Source: Puccinia triticina (lineage: Eukaryota; Basidiomycota; Pucciniomycetes; Pucciniales; Pucciniaceae). From it: a stretch of DNA of 64,000 nt. The position numbers and the translations under genes were made by a program. The stretch spans positions 372,001 to 436,000 of the forward strand of contig NC_070570.1 of the NCBI RefSeq assembly GCF_026914185.1, given 5' to 3'. The notes beneath the pieces were generated by a model, which saw only the letters and a program-made list of their open reading frames with translations, was not told the DNA's origin and made no database searches. Positions 1 through 11,723 of the stretch are shown one piece after another (position 1 is the stretch's first letter; every line of letters starts with the position of its first letter).

Positions 1-360
1 CATTGAGGGGTAATGTACTGTGGAGTCCCCTCGATGACCGGTACAGACCGGCCATCGAGAGGTATGAATCTCCTCAATGCCGGGCTGTTCCGGTCATCAA
101 GAGGTGTTACCTCCCTCAATGACCGCACAGACCGGTCATCGAGAGCTATGACTCCTCTCGATGACCGGCACAGACCAGTCATTGGAGAGGAGGAGAATCT
201 GCTCGAAGCCGGTCTGTACCGGTCATCGAGGGGACTCCACAGTGCATTACCCCTCGATCGTCGTGTGAATCCCCCCGATACCACTACAGATTGGCATCGA
301 GACGAGATGGAGACCTCGGGGAGGATGCCTCTCGGGAACATGTCTCGATGACCCTGACTG
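1..360. repeat. Hairpin-rich satellite-like DNA
   Basis: A cluster of overlapping inverted repeats. The 47-bp segment at 5-51 recurs as its reverse complement at 209-255 with one mismatch. Between them are degenerate copies of a GACCGG/CCGGTC-centred palindrome linked to ATCGAGAGG. Open frames here are by-products of the repeats and carry no recognisable domain. It could be the edge of an LTR or a satellite cut by the window start. Confidence 0.7.
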
Positions 361-1080
361 GTCATCTTGAGGATTCAAGCTCTCAAGCTGACCTGTAAAC
401 ACTCGGATGAGTGTGTACAGGCCAGCATTGTGTCTGCCCAGGTGCAGGGCCCTGACAACCAAAAGTTTTGGTTTGAAGGATGTCAGGGCCCTGTGAGCTT
501 GGTCGGATACTTAAAGGGCTGGGGGGGGGGAGCTGTTTGTCCCCCCAGGGGATCTGGTTTCGTCCACCCCCTCCCTGAAGGCCCCCTATTTCATTTGAGT
601 AGGCCCCTTCTTGATTTCAAAAAACAAAAATTCCAAACCCAAACAAAACTTTAACAATTTAAACTTTAAACTCACACAAAACAAGAAAATTTAAACTTTG
701 AACTCACACAACACAAAAAAATTTAATCTTTGAACTCACACAAAACAAAAACATTTGAACACAATCAAAACACACAAAAACATAAAATAAACTCACACAA
801 AAACAATAATTATATAAACTCAAACAAACCATAAACTCTGTACATAATGAAAAAAACTTAAACTTTTTAAACTTAAGGAACACAAATTTCAAACTTTTAA
901 TTTCTTCTGCCTGCAATTTCAATGAAATGCAGCATGAACCCATGAAGTCAGTTTCTGTGAGACTGTGGTTTTAATAAACTTGGATTCTGAATCTAAGCCT
1001 AATTTAACCTAGGGTAACTCACTTAAAGGTACCCTTAATTGTTATTCCTTCCTTGTGTAAATTGACTTCAAAGTTTAATA
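361..1080. other. No gene seen; A-rich degenerate repeats
   Basis: No coding signal is recognised. From about 630 to 870 an A/C-rich segment repeats a degenerate unit of roughly 35 bp (AACTCACACAAAACAA followed by AAATTTAAACTTTG). A G-run at 521-530 and a C-run at 541-546 flank it. Nothing here resembles a known domain. Confidence 0.5.
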
Positions 1081-2250
1081 GGTGCACCACATCCTGCGTG
1101 GATGCACCTTTATGCTTATGTACATAAGCACATATGCTTTTACCCCAGTTTCAGTGACGAAACTGAGGTGTTGTGTATAGTTTAGAAAATAGCAATATTG
1201 TTGTGTGGCGCATCCAAGCCCGCGTGCTCTGTAGCCAGGCGCACCTGACAACAGTAGAGCCCTGTTGCCAGGAGCTCAAGCCCCCACGCGTGGTGTACAC
1301 ATATGCATAATGCATAAACCAGCCCGCAACCAAAGCGCCTGGGTTACCAGTACCCAAGAATGGGCCAGAATACGCCCCAATAGGAATATTACATGTGTTA
1401 CACGTACCACACACATGTAATTTACAGCTAGATAAGGTATAATAACCATGTCATCAAATATGGACATCTTACACGTCTCACGAGACCAGAATACCCCTTG
1501 TAGCGTGTGCAGGAGAGCATAGAAGGCGCCCTAGCTCCCTCCTACGCCTCAGCACACATGACCTACACATGTAATAAATATGTAGAATGGGGCAAATGAA
1601 CTGGAGCATTCAATGAGCGCCTCCAGAACATGTATTAACCACTGCTTACACATGTACAACTCCACAGAATCCAGTTCTAGTACATTCTGTGGCACATTTC
1701 CACGGAAATAAGTGTCACACAACCCCCCAACCAGCCCCTATGACGTGGTAAAGATGGTATAAAATCACGCAGAACCTCCGCAATTGATCCTTGGCAACCC
1801 TTGTATCCAAGTCACAAGGTTCCACGACCATCAGCGCCCTCCTGCGCAGCCAATTTGCCTCAGAAGGCGCCCACAAGTGTCCCCATGTCCCCTGGGCGCC
1901 CCTGGAGGCCTGCCTAGGCTATAAAAAGGGCTCTTTCTCCGCCCAAAAGGAGATTTTCGATGCTTATTTACACTATTATATTTTACCCGCCTTCAACATG
2001 TGCTCAATAGCCTGTTTCCAGCCTGGTAAGACCCTTAGTAGTTATTTTTAGCCTCATTTTTTCGCCAGAAACTACCCAGTTTCCATCCAGCCTTCAGAAT
2101 CACCTTCTTCAAGCGCTTCCAACTTCCCATTTTCTATCCTGTAGAACCTCAAGACCCTAAGGGCTTTTTACTAGTAAGTTTAAGCCCCTTCTCTTAAGAT
2201 TCTCCGCCATTCTTTGCTGGGATTTAAACCACCCCTGTTCACAGGCCCCA
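1081..2250 (+). promoter_or_regulatory. Probable LTR or promoter region with two TATA boxes
   Basis: Two TATA boxes lie on the plus strand, TATAAAA at 1758-1764 and TATAAAAA at 1920-1927, the latter in a GC-rich context like a polymerase II core promoter. Upstream are short palindromes, for example GCTTATGTACATAAGC at 1114-1129. The arrangement resembles the U3 region of an LTR, but I could not find TG/CA termini or a second copy in the window. No protein gene is recognised downstream before the tandem array at 2258. Confidence 0.35.
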
Positions 2251-2257
2251 GTGTGTT

Positions 2258-3397
2258 CTCCCAGGAAAACTGCTTTAGCAGTTTGCCTGTGGAGTTTTTC
2301 TCCCAGGAAAACTCCTTTAGCAGTTTGCCTGTGGAGTTTTGCTCCCAGGAAAACTTCTAAAGCAGTTTGCCTGTGGAGTTTTGCTCCCAGGAAAACTGCT
2401 AAAGCAGTTTGCCTGTGGAGTTTTGCTCCCAGGAAAACTGCTAAAGCAGTTTGCCTGTGGAGTTTTGCTCCCAGAAAAACTGCTAAAGCAGTTTGCCTGT
2501 GGAGTTTTGCTCCCAGGAAAACTGCTAAAGCAGTTTGCCTGTGGAGTTTTGCTCCCAGGAAAACTGCTAAAGCAGTTTGCCTGTGGAGTTTTGCTCCCAG
2601 GAAAACTGCTAAAGCAGTTTGCCTGTGGAGTTTTGCTCCCAGGAAAACTGCTAAAGCAGTTTGCCTGTGGAGTTTTGCTCCCAGGAAAACTGCTAAAGCA
2701 GTTTGCCTGTGGAGTTTTGCTCCCAGGAAAACTGCTAAAGCAGTTTGCCTGTGGAGTTTTGCTCCCAGGAAAACTGCTAAAGCAGTTTGCCTGTGGAGTT
2801 TTGCTCCCAGGAAAACTGCTAAAGCAGTTTGCCTGTGGAGTTTTGCTCCCAGGAAAACTGCTAAAGCAGTTTGCCTGTGGAGTTTTGCTCCCAGGAAAAC
2901 TGCTAAAGCAGTTTGCCTGTTGAGTTTTGCTCCCAGGAAAACTGCTAAAGCAGTTTGCCTGTGGAGTTTTGCTCCCAGGAAAACTGCTAAAGCAGTTTGC
3001 CTGTGGAGTTTTGCTCCCAGGAAAACTGCTAAAGCAGTTTGCCTGTGGAGTTTTGCTCCCAGGAAAACTGCTAAAGCAGTTTGCCTGTGGAGTTTTGCTC
3101 CCAGGAAAACTGCTAAAGCAGTTTGCCTGTGGAGTTTTGCTCCCAGGAAAACTGCTAAAGCAGTTTGCCTGTGGAGTTTTGCTCCCAGGAAAACTGCTAA
3201 AGCAGTTTGCCTGTGGAGTTTTGCTCCCAGGAAAACTGCTAAAGCAGTTTGCCTGTGGAGTTTTGCTCCCAGGAAAACTGCTAAAGCAGTTTGCCTGTGG
3301 AGTTTTGCTCCCAGGAAAACTGCTAAAGCAGTTTGCCTTTGGAGTTTTGCTCCCAGGAAAACTGCTAAAGCAGTTCGCTTGTGGAGTTTTGCTCCCA
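2258..3397 (+). repeat. 42-bp tandem array, about 27 copies
   Basis: A near-perfect tandem array with a 42-bp period. Every unit contains the perfect palindrome AACTGCTAAAGCAGTT. The first two units differ (TTTAGCAG), the middle is almost invariant with rare substitutions, and the last units are degenerate before giving way to CTGCTCGGCGAGCAG-type repeats. Because 42 is a multiple of three, long repetitive frames stay open. These have no start context or domain and I do not call them genes. Confidence 0.9.
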
Positions 3398-4440
3398 GAG
3401 CAGGTAAAAGCTTGCTGGGCAGGTAAAAGACCGCCGAGCAGGTACTTTTACCTGCTCGACCATTGGGATGAACTGCTCGCCGAGCAGGTACAGTTACAGG
3501 TACCTGCTCCGGCGCGTCCAGCAGGTCAACTGGCCAAGCAAATAACAGCGCCGAGCAGGTAATTCTTCCCGCTTCAAAGCGGCTACAGCTATCTGCTTGC
3601 AGAGCAGGTCAACCTTCTTACCAAGCAGGTAAAAGCAACTGCTTGGCGGGCAGGTCATCCTAATGGCCGAGCAGGTACTGTTACCTGCGTGGCAAGCAGG
3701 ATGACCCGCCGGCCAAGCCGAAACAGGTACCTGTAACTGTACCCGCCCGGCGACCAGGTTGATGGCCGAGCAGGTAAAAATACCTGCTTGGCGACCTTTT
3801 ACCTGCTCGGCGAGTAGGTCAACCTGCTCGCCGAGCAGGTACCGTTACCTCCTTGCCAGTAGGATGACCTGCTGGCCGAGACGGAGTACGTACCTGTAAC
3901 CAGGCGACCAGATCATCCTGACAGCCGAGCAGCTAAAAGTACCCGCTCGGCGAACTTTTACCTGCTCGCCGAGCAGGTACTGTTTCCTGGCCAGCAGGTT
4001 GACCTGCTGGCCGAGTCGGAGCAAGTACCTGTAACCGTACAAGCTCGGCGAGCAGGTCATCCTGATGGCCGAGCAGGTAAAAGAGCTTTTACCTGCTCGG
4101 CGAGTAGGTCAGCATGCTCGCCGAGCAGGTACTTTTAACCTCTTTTAACTGCTTGGCCTGCAGGTTGACCTGCTCGCTGACCAGGTACCTGAACCTGCTT
4201 GGCCTGCAGGTCGACCTACTCGGCCAGCAGCTTGACAGGTTAACCTGCTGGCGAAGCGGGTATAAGTACCTTCTTGGCAAGCAGGCTGACCTGCTCGCCG
4301 AGCAGGTACCTGTACGTGATTGGGCAGCACTGCTCGCCAGTCTGAGCAGTCTGCTTGGACCGGCGAGTCGACTTCTTGGACCAGCGAGCAGACTGCTCCG
4401 GCCACTGTGGCTCGACGTGCTATCTGCCGGAGGGCTCCTC
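3398..4440. repeat. Palindromic CTGCTCGGCGAGCAG repeat region
   Basis: Dozens of irregularly spaced copies and half-copies of CTGCTCGGCGAGCAGGT and variants, in both orientations since the core is self-complementary. Many are joined to TACCTG or AGGTAC. The spacing is not constant, so this is a dispersed hairpin cluster, not a simple tandem array. No protein or RNA gene is recognised. Confidence 0.75.
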
Positions 4441-4459
4441 CCCGGGAAAGTTCTCCGAG

Positions 4460-4905
4460 GAGGGTGGAACAGCCAATGATTCAAAATCATCGGCTGTTGA
4501 CCCACCGATGATTTGAAATCATCGGTGATTTACCCACCGATGATTTGAACTCATCGGTGATTGACCCACCGATATTCATTTTACTCGGTGGGTCCGTAAC
4601 CGAGCTTTCATATCATATGAAAGCTCGCTTGACCTGTCAACCGAGCTTCCATTGCTCGGTTGGTGGCGGCCGAGGTTAACTCGGCTGGCCACTGATCGAG
4701 GAATTTGATTCGTCGGTCAGACAGCCTGCCGGTTTTGGCTTGGCCGCGGACCAGCCGAGTTTGAATCGGGTGGCCAAACCCTTGGGTTACTGTCCCCCGA
4801 TATCAACTCGGATGCGGATTGCATCGGATGCGCGCAACCAATGTTAAATCAGTTGTGTGCATCCCAGATTAACGGGGATGGACGCATCCGAGGCTTAAAT
4901 GCTGG
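4460..4905. repeat. Chain of unrelated short hairpins
   Basis: Successive perfect or near-perfect hairpins with different sequences: CGATGATTTGAAATCATCG (two variants near 4504-4555), a GAGCTTTCATATCATATGAAAGCTC-type stem near 4610, ACCGAGC/GCTCGGT near 4640-4660, and GGCCGAGGTTAACTCGGC near 4670. Each is about 20-40 bp and abuts the next. It may be the remains of an LTR. No gene is seen. Confidence 0.6.
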
Positions 4906-5064
4906 CAGTGTGGCGTCTAGCAGGCTGTCAACTAGGTCCATGGTCAGCGGAAGGGGTTAGTGGTTCTTCACTGTCAGTGCGTTGAGTTTTTGGTAGTCAA
5001 AACAGGGGCAAAGGTTTCCGTCCTTCTTTCCGGTGAATAGAACTGGGGCCGCCCATGGTGACGT

Positions 5065-6300
5065 TGTAAGACTCAAAAGTGGTTGTGAAACCCTTTTGCT
5101 GAATGGAGAAGGGGATGATGGAGGTGCAAACTCTGCCCTTCTATACTATCAGATAACAAGACCCACCAAGCTAAGCTTGGCAAGTTTTAATCAAGTGATA
5201 GGTCTGGTCTAGTTCCAGATGAAGTTGTTTGATGACAGGTATGTGAGAGTTGAGAGGGTTTATGATGACGGAAAGGGTGAAAGTTGACTTGATGTTTCCG
5301 GTGGGGGTTGAACACAGGTCCTTGAGAGGGTGATATAAGAAGTTGAGAAGAGTGTCTGGACTGAGAAGGGTATATGTCTTAGTCGGGAGTTGAACCAGGA
5401 ACCGGGTAACTCGTGACAGGTGCGTGATATGCAACCAGTGATATGAGAGTATGAGAATATGAGAGTGAGCTCAGTGGTTATTGCAGATAAGAGGGATGAT
5501 ATGGTATGTTATAAAAGTGTAAGGGTGATGATGATGGCTAATGGGTGATATCTGTAGCACTGGTGGGTACTGAACTGAGGTAAAAACAACTGGGGGGGAG
5601 AGAGCTCCTTATATAGACAAATTTGAGGGATTTTAGCTACAAGGGGAACCCTGGATGAGGGATTTTAGCTGGTGGGCTGCGTACAAGTGGTGTCAGAAGA
5701 TACTAAATACAGGCAAAAAGTGGGTTGAGAGATGAAAGATGATGTCATACTAATGCAAGGAGTGCATAAACAAAGCGGGGACATGTCAAATAAAGAGGTA
5801 CTTCATGCAAGGGGTGCATGAGTGGTGTCAGACTAATGCAAGGAGTGCAGAAATGGGGTCAGAAGATTGCATACAGCTGCAAGGGGTGCACAAATGAAGC
5901 GGGGACATGTCCAATACAGAAGAAATGGGGTTGGTCCCCTGCATAAGCAGTGGAGATAAGAGGGATGGAAAAGAGTATGTATTTGGCTGGGGATGAGTAT
6001 GTTTATACCTGGGAAAGGTGACTTGAGGGTTGTGACAGGTTGATGACTGGGGATGAGTATGTTTATACCTGGGAAAGGTGACTTGAGGGTTGTGACAGGT
6101 TGATGACTGGGGCTGGCCGTGTCCATGAGGGTGTAACTGACAATCCAGCGGGGTTCCAGTGAGGCTTCCAGTGGTGACTAGGGGTAAAATTGGCCGTAGA
6201 ATCCATTTCTGAGGTCCATTTGGTGGTATCTTGAGGCCTAGGGTGAGTAAATATATGTATAAGGAAAAACTTTTGATTTTTCACTTTTCCGTCTACCACA
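5065..6300 (-). mobile_element. Solo LTR (TGTGG type), TSD ACGT
   Basis: A 1236-bp solo LTR on the minus strand, beginning TGTGGTAGACGG and ending GAGTCTTACA. It is flanked by the perfect 4-bp duplication ACGT (5061-5064 and 6301-6304). A TATA box (TATATAAG on the minus strand, 5608-5615) fits an LTR promoter. A relative in opposite orientation lies at 32605-33541 (937 bp), and both ends align closely. It interrupts the RT of element A. No internal coding region is present, so the element was lost by LTR-LTR recombination. Confidence 0.9.
5988..6112. repeat. 60-bp perfect tandem duplication inside the solo LTR
   Basis: The segment GGGGATGAGTATGTTTATAC and what follows is repeated exactly with a 60-bp period (about 5988-6047 and 6048-6107). 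The related LTR at 32605-33541 lacks this duplication, so it arose in this copy or its sublineage. It accounts for part of the length difference between the two LTRs. Confidence 0.8.
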
Positions 6301-7515
6301 ACGTGGTCCGCCGGATTGTTCCGCTGGCCAGTCCTTCCGCAATCGGTGTGTCGAGTGCCTGGTTCTCCGCGGGTGAAAGCGGAATGATCCGGCTTGCTTG
6401 TGGTGTGTCTCCGGGGACTAGGTCAACACGGAAGTCATACTTTCTTCGTGGCGGTAGGCTCTTAGCGCTGGATTTCCGGAACATGTCGATGAATCAATGG
6501 TAGCACTGCAGGACAAGTTCCTCGACGGTCTGTGTTGCAATAGCGGCCTTTCCCGCCGCTGCTAGCCTGGCGGAGGTCGACCACGATGTCTTGGCGGCGC
6601 TAATCTCTGCAGTGTACAGTTCTAGGAGAGGAAGGGGCTTGCCAGCTGCTTCGGAAAATGATTGCGGAGAAACTTTATCGGACTCACATTGCGGGGGCGG
6701 TAAAATACACACCCCCTCGTCACAAATCCTAGCTTTCCCCATCATGGGCCCTTGGCCCTCTGTTGAGGATGTTTGCGGAGTGGACAATACTGCCGAAGCG
6801 GCAGCAAAATTGTCGGCGGGGTTGGCGGGGTTCCATTTCAGCTGCGGGGGGGCGGGATTCCAGTCGGGGTGCGGAGTACTATCTACATGGAGAAAAAGCT
6901 TGCCAGCCGTTTCAGGGAGTATGGAAGAGGGTAGTCTATTGAACTCACATTGCGGGGGCGGTAAAACACACATCCCCTCGTCACGAATCCTAGCTTTCCC
7001 CATCATGGGCCCTTGGCCCTCTGTTGAGGATGTTTTCGGAGTGGACAAAGCTGCGGAGGCAGCTGCAATGTCGGAGTGGTCGGAGCGGAGTGTGCGGGTG
7101 GTCCAGTCAATTTGGTGTCCGTGTTTGCGGATCCATGGCATCCCAAGGATGCCGTTGTACGTGTCTTTCAGTCGGGTGATAATGAATTTTGAAGGGCGGG
7201 GTTCTTCATTCAGGGTCAGGTCGATCTCATATGCCGCTCGGGATGTGGATCCATCGAATCCCAACACTGTCCGCCTTGAGGCGGTGGCATTGCGGAGTAA
7301 TCCCGCCGCGGCGGCATAGGACTCGCTCAACACATCATGGGTCGCTCGGGAATCAATCAAAAAGGAGGCAGGGGGTAAGGGGTTCTGGGGTGTGGCTCTG
7401 GGAGTTGTGATGGTGCAAGAGATGAAACATCTGGGATCAATTTCATTTCTGGATAAAGTTTGACTAGCACCAATACTACAGGACAACTCCGCTGCGCTCA
7501 GGAAAGGCACAACCT

Positions 7516-7965
7516 TCATTCCTGAGCGCCTCCATTTTTTGACAAGTCGGCCCGGCCTTTTCCGCCTTTATCCGCTGGTCCGCCTCCGCCTATCGCCGCC
7601 ATCCCTTCCACTAATTGTTGGATCTGATCCTCCATTGCCGCAATCCTGGCGTTTCTGCGGCCTTTTCCCTTCTTGGTTGGACAGTCGCGGGAGATGTGGC
7701 CCTGCGCTCTGCATTGGAAACAGAGTCCTTCCCGCATCATCCGGGCCTTCTCGGAGTCGAATAGCCGTCCGTCTAACGCTGATAGGTCCATGGCGTTGGG
7801 GTCGATCTTCTGTTTAGCCGGCGCTGTTCCGGCCTCCGCTCCGCTCATCGCCGTGTCAAGCTCCAGGGCCAAGGTAGCAACTTCATTAATCGTTGTGAAT
7901 GCGGTGCGGGAAACAATGAGCGCCATCTGGATGTCCCGCCGGCCTGGGAACGGTCGAGGCGCGCT
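7516..7965 (-). pseudogene. Ty3/Gypsy gag C-terminus (element A)
   Basis: C-terminal gag (nucleocapsid) piece. Gag assembles the virus-like particle and packages the element RNA. A CCHC zinc knuckle, CFQCRAQGHISRDC, is followed by a basic stretch (KKGKGRRN). The upstream part, with the LIVSRTAF segment, aligns with gag of element B. The N-terminal half is missing because of the junction at 7965. The stop codon overlaps the downstream start as ATGA (7516-7519), which suggests that protease-pol was made by termination-reinitiation or frameshifting. Confident as a gag remnant. Confidence 0.85.
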
Positions 7966-8960
7966 GTCACATCAGCGTCGTTGCTTGGGCTAACAGGGTT
8001 ATCGTCTATCATGCTGGTCAAAAGACTATCAAGGTTATGGGACATAGTACGCTAATCTAGGTTTACGATTACGGAGGGTTGAAGTGTATTGGTAATCCGT
8101 TTCTCTCGATACTAAATGGGGTTAAGAGGATGTTTGGTATCAGATCTAAGGAAAGATTACCTAAATACGGTGACAAAAAGGAAAAGGGTTCCTAATGAAG
8201 ATGAAGAAAAACTGGCGTTATCAGTGGAGCCGATATCTCTAGATATAAAGACCCTCTGTAGGTAACTGGGGATAGGCGACGGGGATGAGTCCTAGGCGAA
8301 TGCGCCGATGGCTCTGAGCCCAGGGTATAAATACCTGCCTCTTATCGCTCCTTATTGGAGCGACTTCCCCATTTGGCCAGAACCCGTGGCCAGTATCAGT
8401 CAACTTGTCTAGATACGGACCTACCGGTGGCCGAGTTTGGCCACCGGCCGGGGATAGGACCGGAGAGCCGCCTACAGGCGGCCACCTAGGTCTTAGGCTG
8501 AAACAACGCCTAATCAGGGATACTAGGGACCCCAAAGGGTCCTAGGGTGAAACTTAGCCGTAGTCTGGAGTACCAGTGCCAGCCCTTTTTAGGCCAGACA
8601 GATCTGTTTGAGTACGGTTCCGCGAACCCGCCTCGCCGTACCGCCCGTCCGGGTTTGGCCTGGTTACCCGGTTATTTGGACAACCCAAAACTCCCGCTGC
8701 GCTCCCGTACAGCAGACAACTCTGATAAAACAGATAACGTTGGCGGCCCTGACCTAACGCATAACTCAAGCTAAAGGCAAGAAAAGAGGAAAACCCTCAG
8801 CCCCAAGTAAGCAAACCTTACCAACCCCAAAAAGGGGAGAAAGAAACGGAGGCTGACGCCAAGACTTAACGTCAACAGACTCAGACTTAACATCAACAGA
8901 CTCAGCCAAAATACCACAAAACACCAACTCTTTCTCTCCCAAAATAAACCCTAGAAGGCG
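7966..8960. other. LTR-like hairpin region joined to a short gag-like start
   Basis: On the minus strand a methionine at 8045 opens a short frame (MSHNLDSLLTSMIDDNPVSP) that meets element A gag at 7966 out of frame, so this is a junction between two elements. Upstream, 8240-8560 is a chain of hairpins (for example GGTGGCCGAGTTTGGCCACC near 8430) with a TATAAATA near 8327. This resembles a 5' LTR plus gag start of another element, but no LTR termini could be fixed. 8600-8960 holds no recognised gene. Confidence 0.4.
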
Positions 8961-9414
8961 GCCTCTAGTCTGCTTCTGGGTAAATTTTCATTTCACTTAT
9001 TACTCACCCGAACCTTATTTGTTGTAGTTTCTAGAATAGTTCCTAATGAAATAATACTTCTAGTTCCTCCAAATCTCTCATTCATCACTTTTATCCTTGA
9101 GAAATATCATCAGAGACAGATAACCATCATTGAAACCAGAACAGATTACCTCAGTGAATAATTGACAGAGAACCAGATGCATCCTTGAATCCTCAACCAT
9201 TCTCCCTCTTCCAACCCTCATTCTTCCCTCCTTGCAGGTTGTCCTTGGAAGACTCCAGTAATAGTTCTCACTAGAATAGAAGTCAGCCACAAATTTATTT
9301 TTATTCTTAGTGAACCCTTCTCCCAGAGTTATTCCAGGAGGGCAGTCTTACCAACACCCAAGTATATTATTTTACTTATCCCCTCCAAGCTCATTTCACC
9401 CAGTTGAGAGGTTC

Positions 9415-9575
9415 CACACCGGAGGGATCTGCCCTGTTGAAGTGGTGTACAACCTCCTTGACCGGAGGGATCTGCCCTGTCAAAGTGGTGTACAAACTTC
9501 TTGGCCGGAGGGATCTCTCCATTCAAAGAGGTGTACATTCCTCCTCAATCAGAGGGATTCCTCGGGTTGAAAAGG
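9415..9575 (+). repeat. Degenerate ~55-bp tandem repeat, three to four units
   Basis: Units share GGAGGGATCTGCCCTGT and AAGTGGTGTACAA with CTTGACC-like spacers; later units diverge. There is no domain in any frame. The flanks 8960-9410 and 9575-9660 show no gene. Confidence 0.6.
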
Positions 9576-9664
9576 TATGTGCACCTCATTGGCTACACTG
9601 TCAATACAATTGTATTGGATGGCTGCATCCACGCTTAAGTCGGATGTTTTGAACCGATGTTACA

Positions 9665-10389
9665 CAAACTTAACACAAGTCCCTCCTTGTGCTCGCGGGG
9701 CACAAGCACCCTCCCGCTTGCGGGAGGGACTTGTGCCTAATGTCCCAAATTTGGCTTGAGGCTGCCCAGCCATTTGTCCAAAATTCCCTTCAAACCCACC
9801 TATCACCGTATACCCTTCTGATTTCTTCACAGCCTTGAGTACCATTAGAATCAGCTTTCATTTCTACATAATATCATGTATTCAGCACAATACCTACCCC
9901 CATCCCCTCAAAGAGAAATTGATGTAAAAAACCCCACTTTAGAGCCTATCCGGCCTAAACACATGAAAATAAGGTTGGACATCTCTACCTCAAGCTGCCT
10001 GCATGGGATGGCACTCTTTGAGAGACCAGTCATTTTTAAGTTAATACCAAACGAACCCGTGAGAGCATGTCCAACGGCGACCTTCGGATGATCCAATGGC
10101 TTGTTCACATTGCTCAAGAAGAGCCCTCGCAAAAATGGCTGCTGAGCGGTCAGTGATGAATGGATTTACTTGAAAAAACTTGTACAAGATAGCTAAGATC
10201 AAGGCCTACAAACTGGCACATGAGGCATGGAAATTGAAGCCGAAAGAGGGGAGTAAAAAGAGATGTAATTTCAAAAAACACAATTTTCTCTGTAAAACCC
10301 CGTCAGACTCAGGCCAAGAATGGGACTTTAGTCATAAGCCTCTCCTTCGGAGACGCTTTGCGCCTCCTCAGAGAGGCTTACTTAAGCTT
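9665..10389. mobile_element. MITE-like element, copy 1, 9-bp TSD
   Basis: A ~725-bp non-coding element flanked by the perfect 9-bp duplication GATGTTACA (9656-9664 and 10390-10398). The left end carries a hairpin with ACAAGTCCCTC/GAGGGACTTGT arms; the right end carries AAGCCTCTC/GAGAGGCTT arms. The two ends are imperfect inverted repeats (AACTTAA...AAGTCCCTC versus AGCTTAAG...AGCCTCTC). A relative with the same end order lies at 11724-12439. Nine- to ten-bp duplications are typical of Mutator-like elements, so a non-autonomous MULE is the best guess. No transposase is present. Confidence 0.5.
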
Positions 10390-10398
10390 GATGTTACA

Positions 10399-11713
10399 TC
10401 GGTGCAATCGTCCGACGTAACTGCCTTGTGATGTTAAATCGGCGATGGCAGATGTTACATTGCTGTGGTCCGATCTGAAAAGGCCGGTGGGCAATGTAAG
10501 ATTGGCAGACACCCCACCAACACAACCCCCGGTTGATGTTGTGTCGCCCAGGTTGTAAACCGACCCAAAGGCCCCCCAACTCAACGTCGGCCCCAAGCCA
10601 CATTGCATCAACCATCTGCGACGCTACAATTGACTCAATATTGCGTGATGCCGCTTTTTGATGGGCTTTCGCGAGATTCCACCGGGCTGGCACAATGCGA
10701 CCTCGCCCTTGCTCAACACAATAGCGCTTTTGCTCGATGCAAACCCGCTCCCGGTCGATAAAATATCAATTTCTGCCGGTGCAATCTCGGTCAGAGGACG
10801 CGACGCAATCTCAAAGTGGGATCACACCAGGTCCATAAGGCAAAACTCTCAAATTACCCCGGGGCCTCCCTCCTTGAATTTTCCGCGTCTCTCTAATGGA
10901 TCTGCTAACTGGGAATATTCGCGCACAGGAACTTCATACTCCGGTCTCCCGCCATGCATGGCTATCTGGACGGACTTGCCTCCCACCCCACACACCCGGC
11001 TGCTCCTCTTCCGCCGCCAAAAAAATCGTGCGGCTGCCCATACATAGACCTGCCTGTGTCTCGGCGAGTCTAGAGCCGACGGCCCGCTCTGGCAACACTT
11101 TGTCGGCCTCTTTGCCAGCTCCAACAAGCGCCACCTGCGCCTCGCACCGCGCTTGTTAATTGGCTTGAGAACACCCATGCGCCTAAGGATGCACTCAACC
11201 ATCCGGTATCAGAGGACGAGAATCATGTGCCCCGTGCGGCCCTCATCCTCGCGGCCAAGATCCCTCTAGTTCAGTGCCCCCATTGATGAAGCCCCCTCCC
11301 GCGCCACTGACCCCTGACCATCTGTGTAGCCTGCAGATTTCGCAGGCACATGTCTCGTGGAACCAGACCTGGAGTCCCTGTTCGACGCCCTTGAGCTGCT
11401 CAGCTTCTGAAGCCTCCGAAGGATCTACGCGGTGCCCGTGCATGACCGCCGTTTTCCTGGCTGCCCCCTTACCGCCTTCCCCGCCCGCCATCAAACCCTG
11501 GACGCCCAACAAGGCCGCGCACCGACTAGACGCCTATCTCCAACGCCGCGCGAGATCTCGCGCGAGATCTTGGACATGGGTGTGGAGGTTGCGCACTGGA
11601 AAGCCAGACAGGAGAGTCAACGGCGGCGCCTTCCTGCCACTTGGTGGCCCAAGTGATGGTGGAATGCGCGCTGGGTGTGCCGCTATGCCTGGCCAGACAT
11701 CCGTGCGTCAGTC
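10399..11713. other. No gene seen
   Basis: Between the two MITE-like elements I find no frame with a recognisable domain. 10390-10500 repeats short GATGTTACAT/AATCGG motifs. 11500-11580 includes the palindromic CGCGAGATCTCGCG. The longer open frames here look like chance frames in GC-rich DNA. Confidence 0.4.
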
Positions 11714-11723
11714 AACGCATCCG

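Larger units (their letters stand above)
4911..7519 (-). pseudogene. Protease and N-terminal reverse transcriptase (element A)
   Basis: Pol fragment. A retropepsin lies near 7200-7390: the active-site motif reads FLIDSRATHDV where element B has FLIDSGATHDV, so the conserved glycine next to the catalytic aspartate is replaced by arginine and the enzyme is probably dead. LGMPWIRKHGHQIDW closes the domain. A linker follows with an 87-codon duplication (copies at about 6727 and 6988). An in-frame stop at 6494 precedes the RT N-terminus (PPRRKYDFRVDLVPG), which breaks at 6301 and resumes at 5064 with the [15 protein letters not shown] motif. The RT palm and YxDD box are absent. Confidence 0.85.
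4911..7965 (-). mobile_element. Truncated Ty3/Gypsy element A, split by a solo LTR
   Basis: A minus-strand Ty3/Gypsy fragment that keeps the gag C-terminus, protease, linker and the first part of reverse transcriptase. Both ends are truncated: gag is cut at about 7965 by a junction to unrelated DNA, and RT ends at about 4911. The RT is split by the solo LTR at 5065-6300, which carries a 4-bp TSD (ACGT). The reading frame runs from 6301 directly into 5064, so the insertion postdates the element. Its closest relative in the window is element B, with the same zinc knuckle spacing, protease and duplicated linker. It cannot move autonomously. Confidence 0.85.

Noticed and set aside
2251..3562. Long repetitive open frames in the 42-bp array
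   Set aside because: The frames are open only because the period is a multiple of three; there is no domain, start context or codon signal beyond the repeat.
1..4905. CRISPR-like array
   Set aside because: Units are directly tandem or irregular hairpins without unique spacers, and the DNA is eukaryotic.
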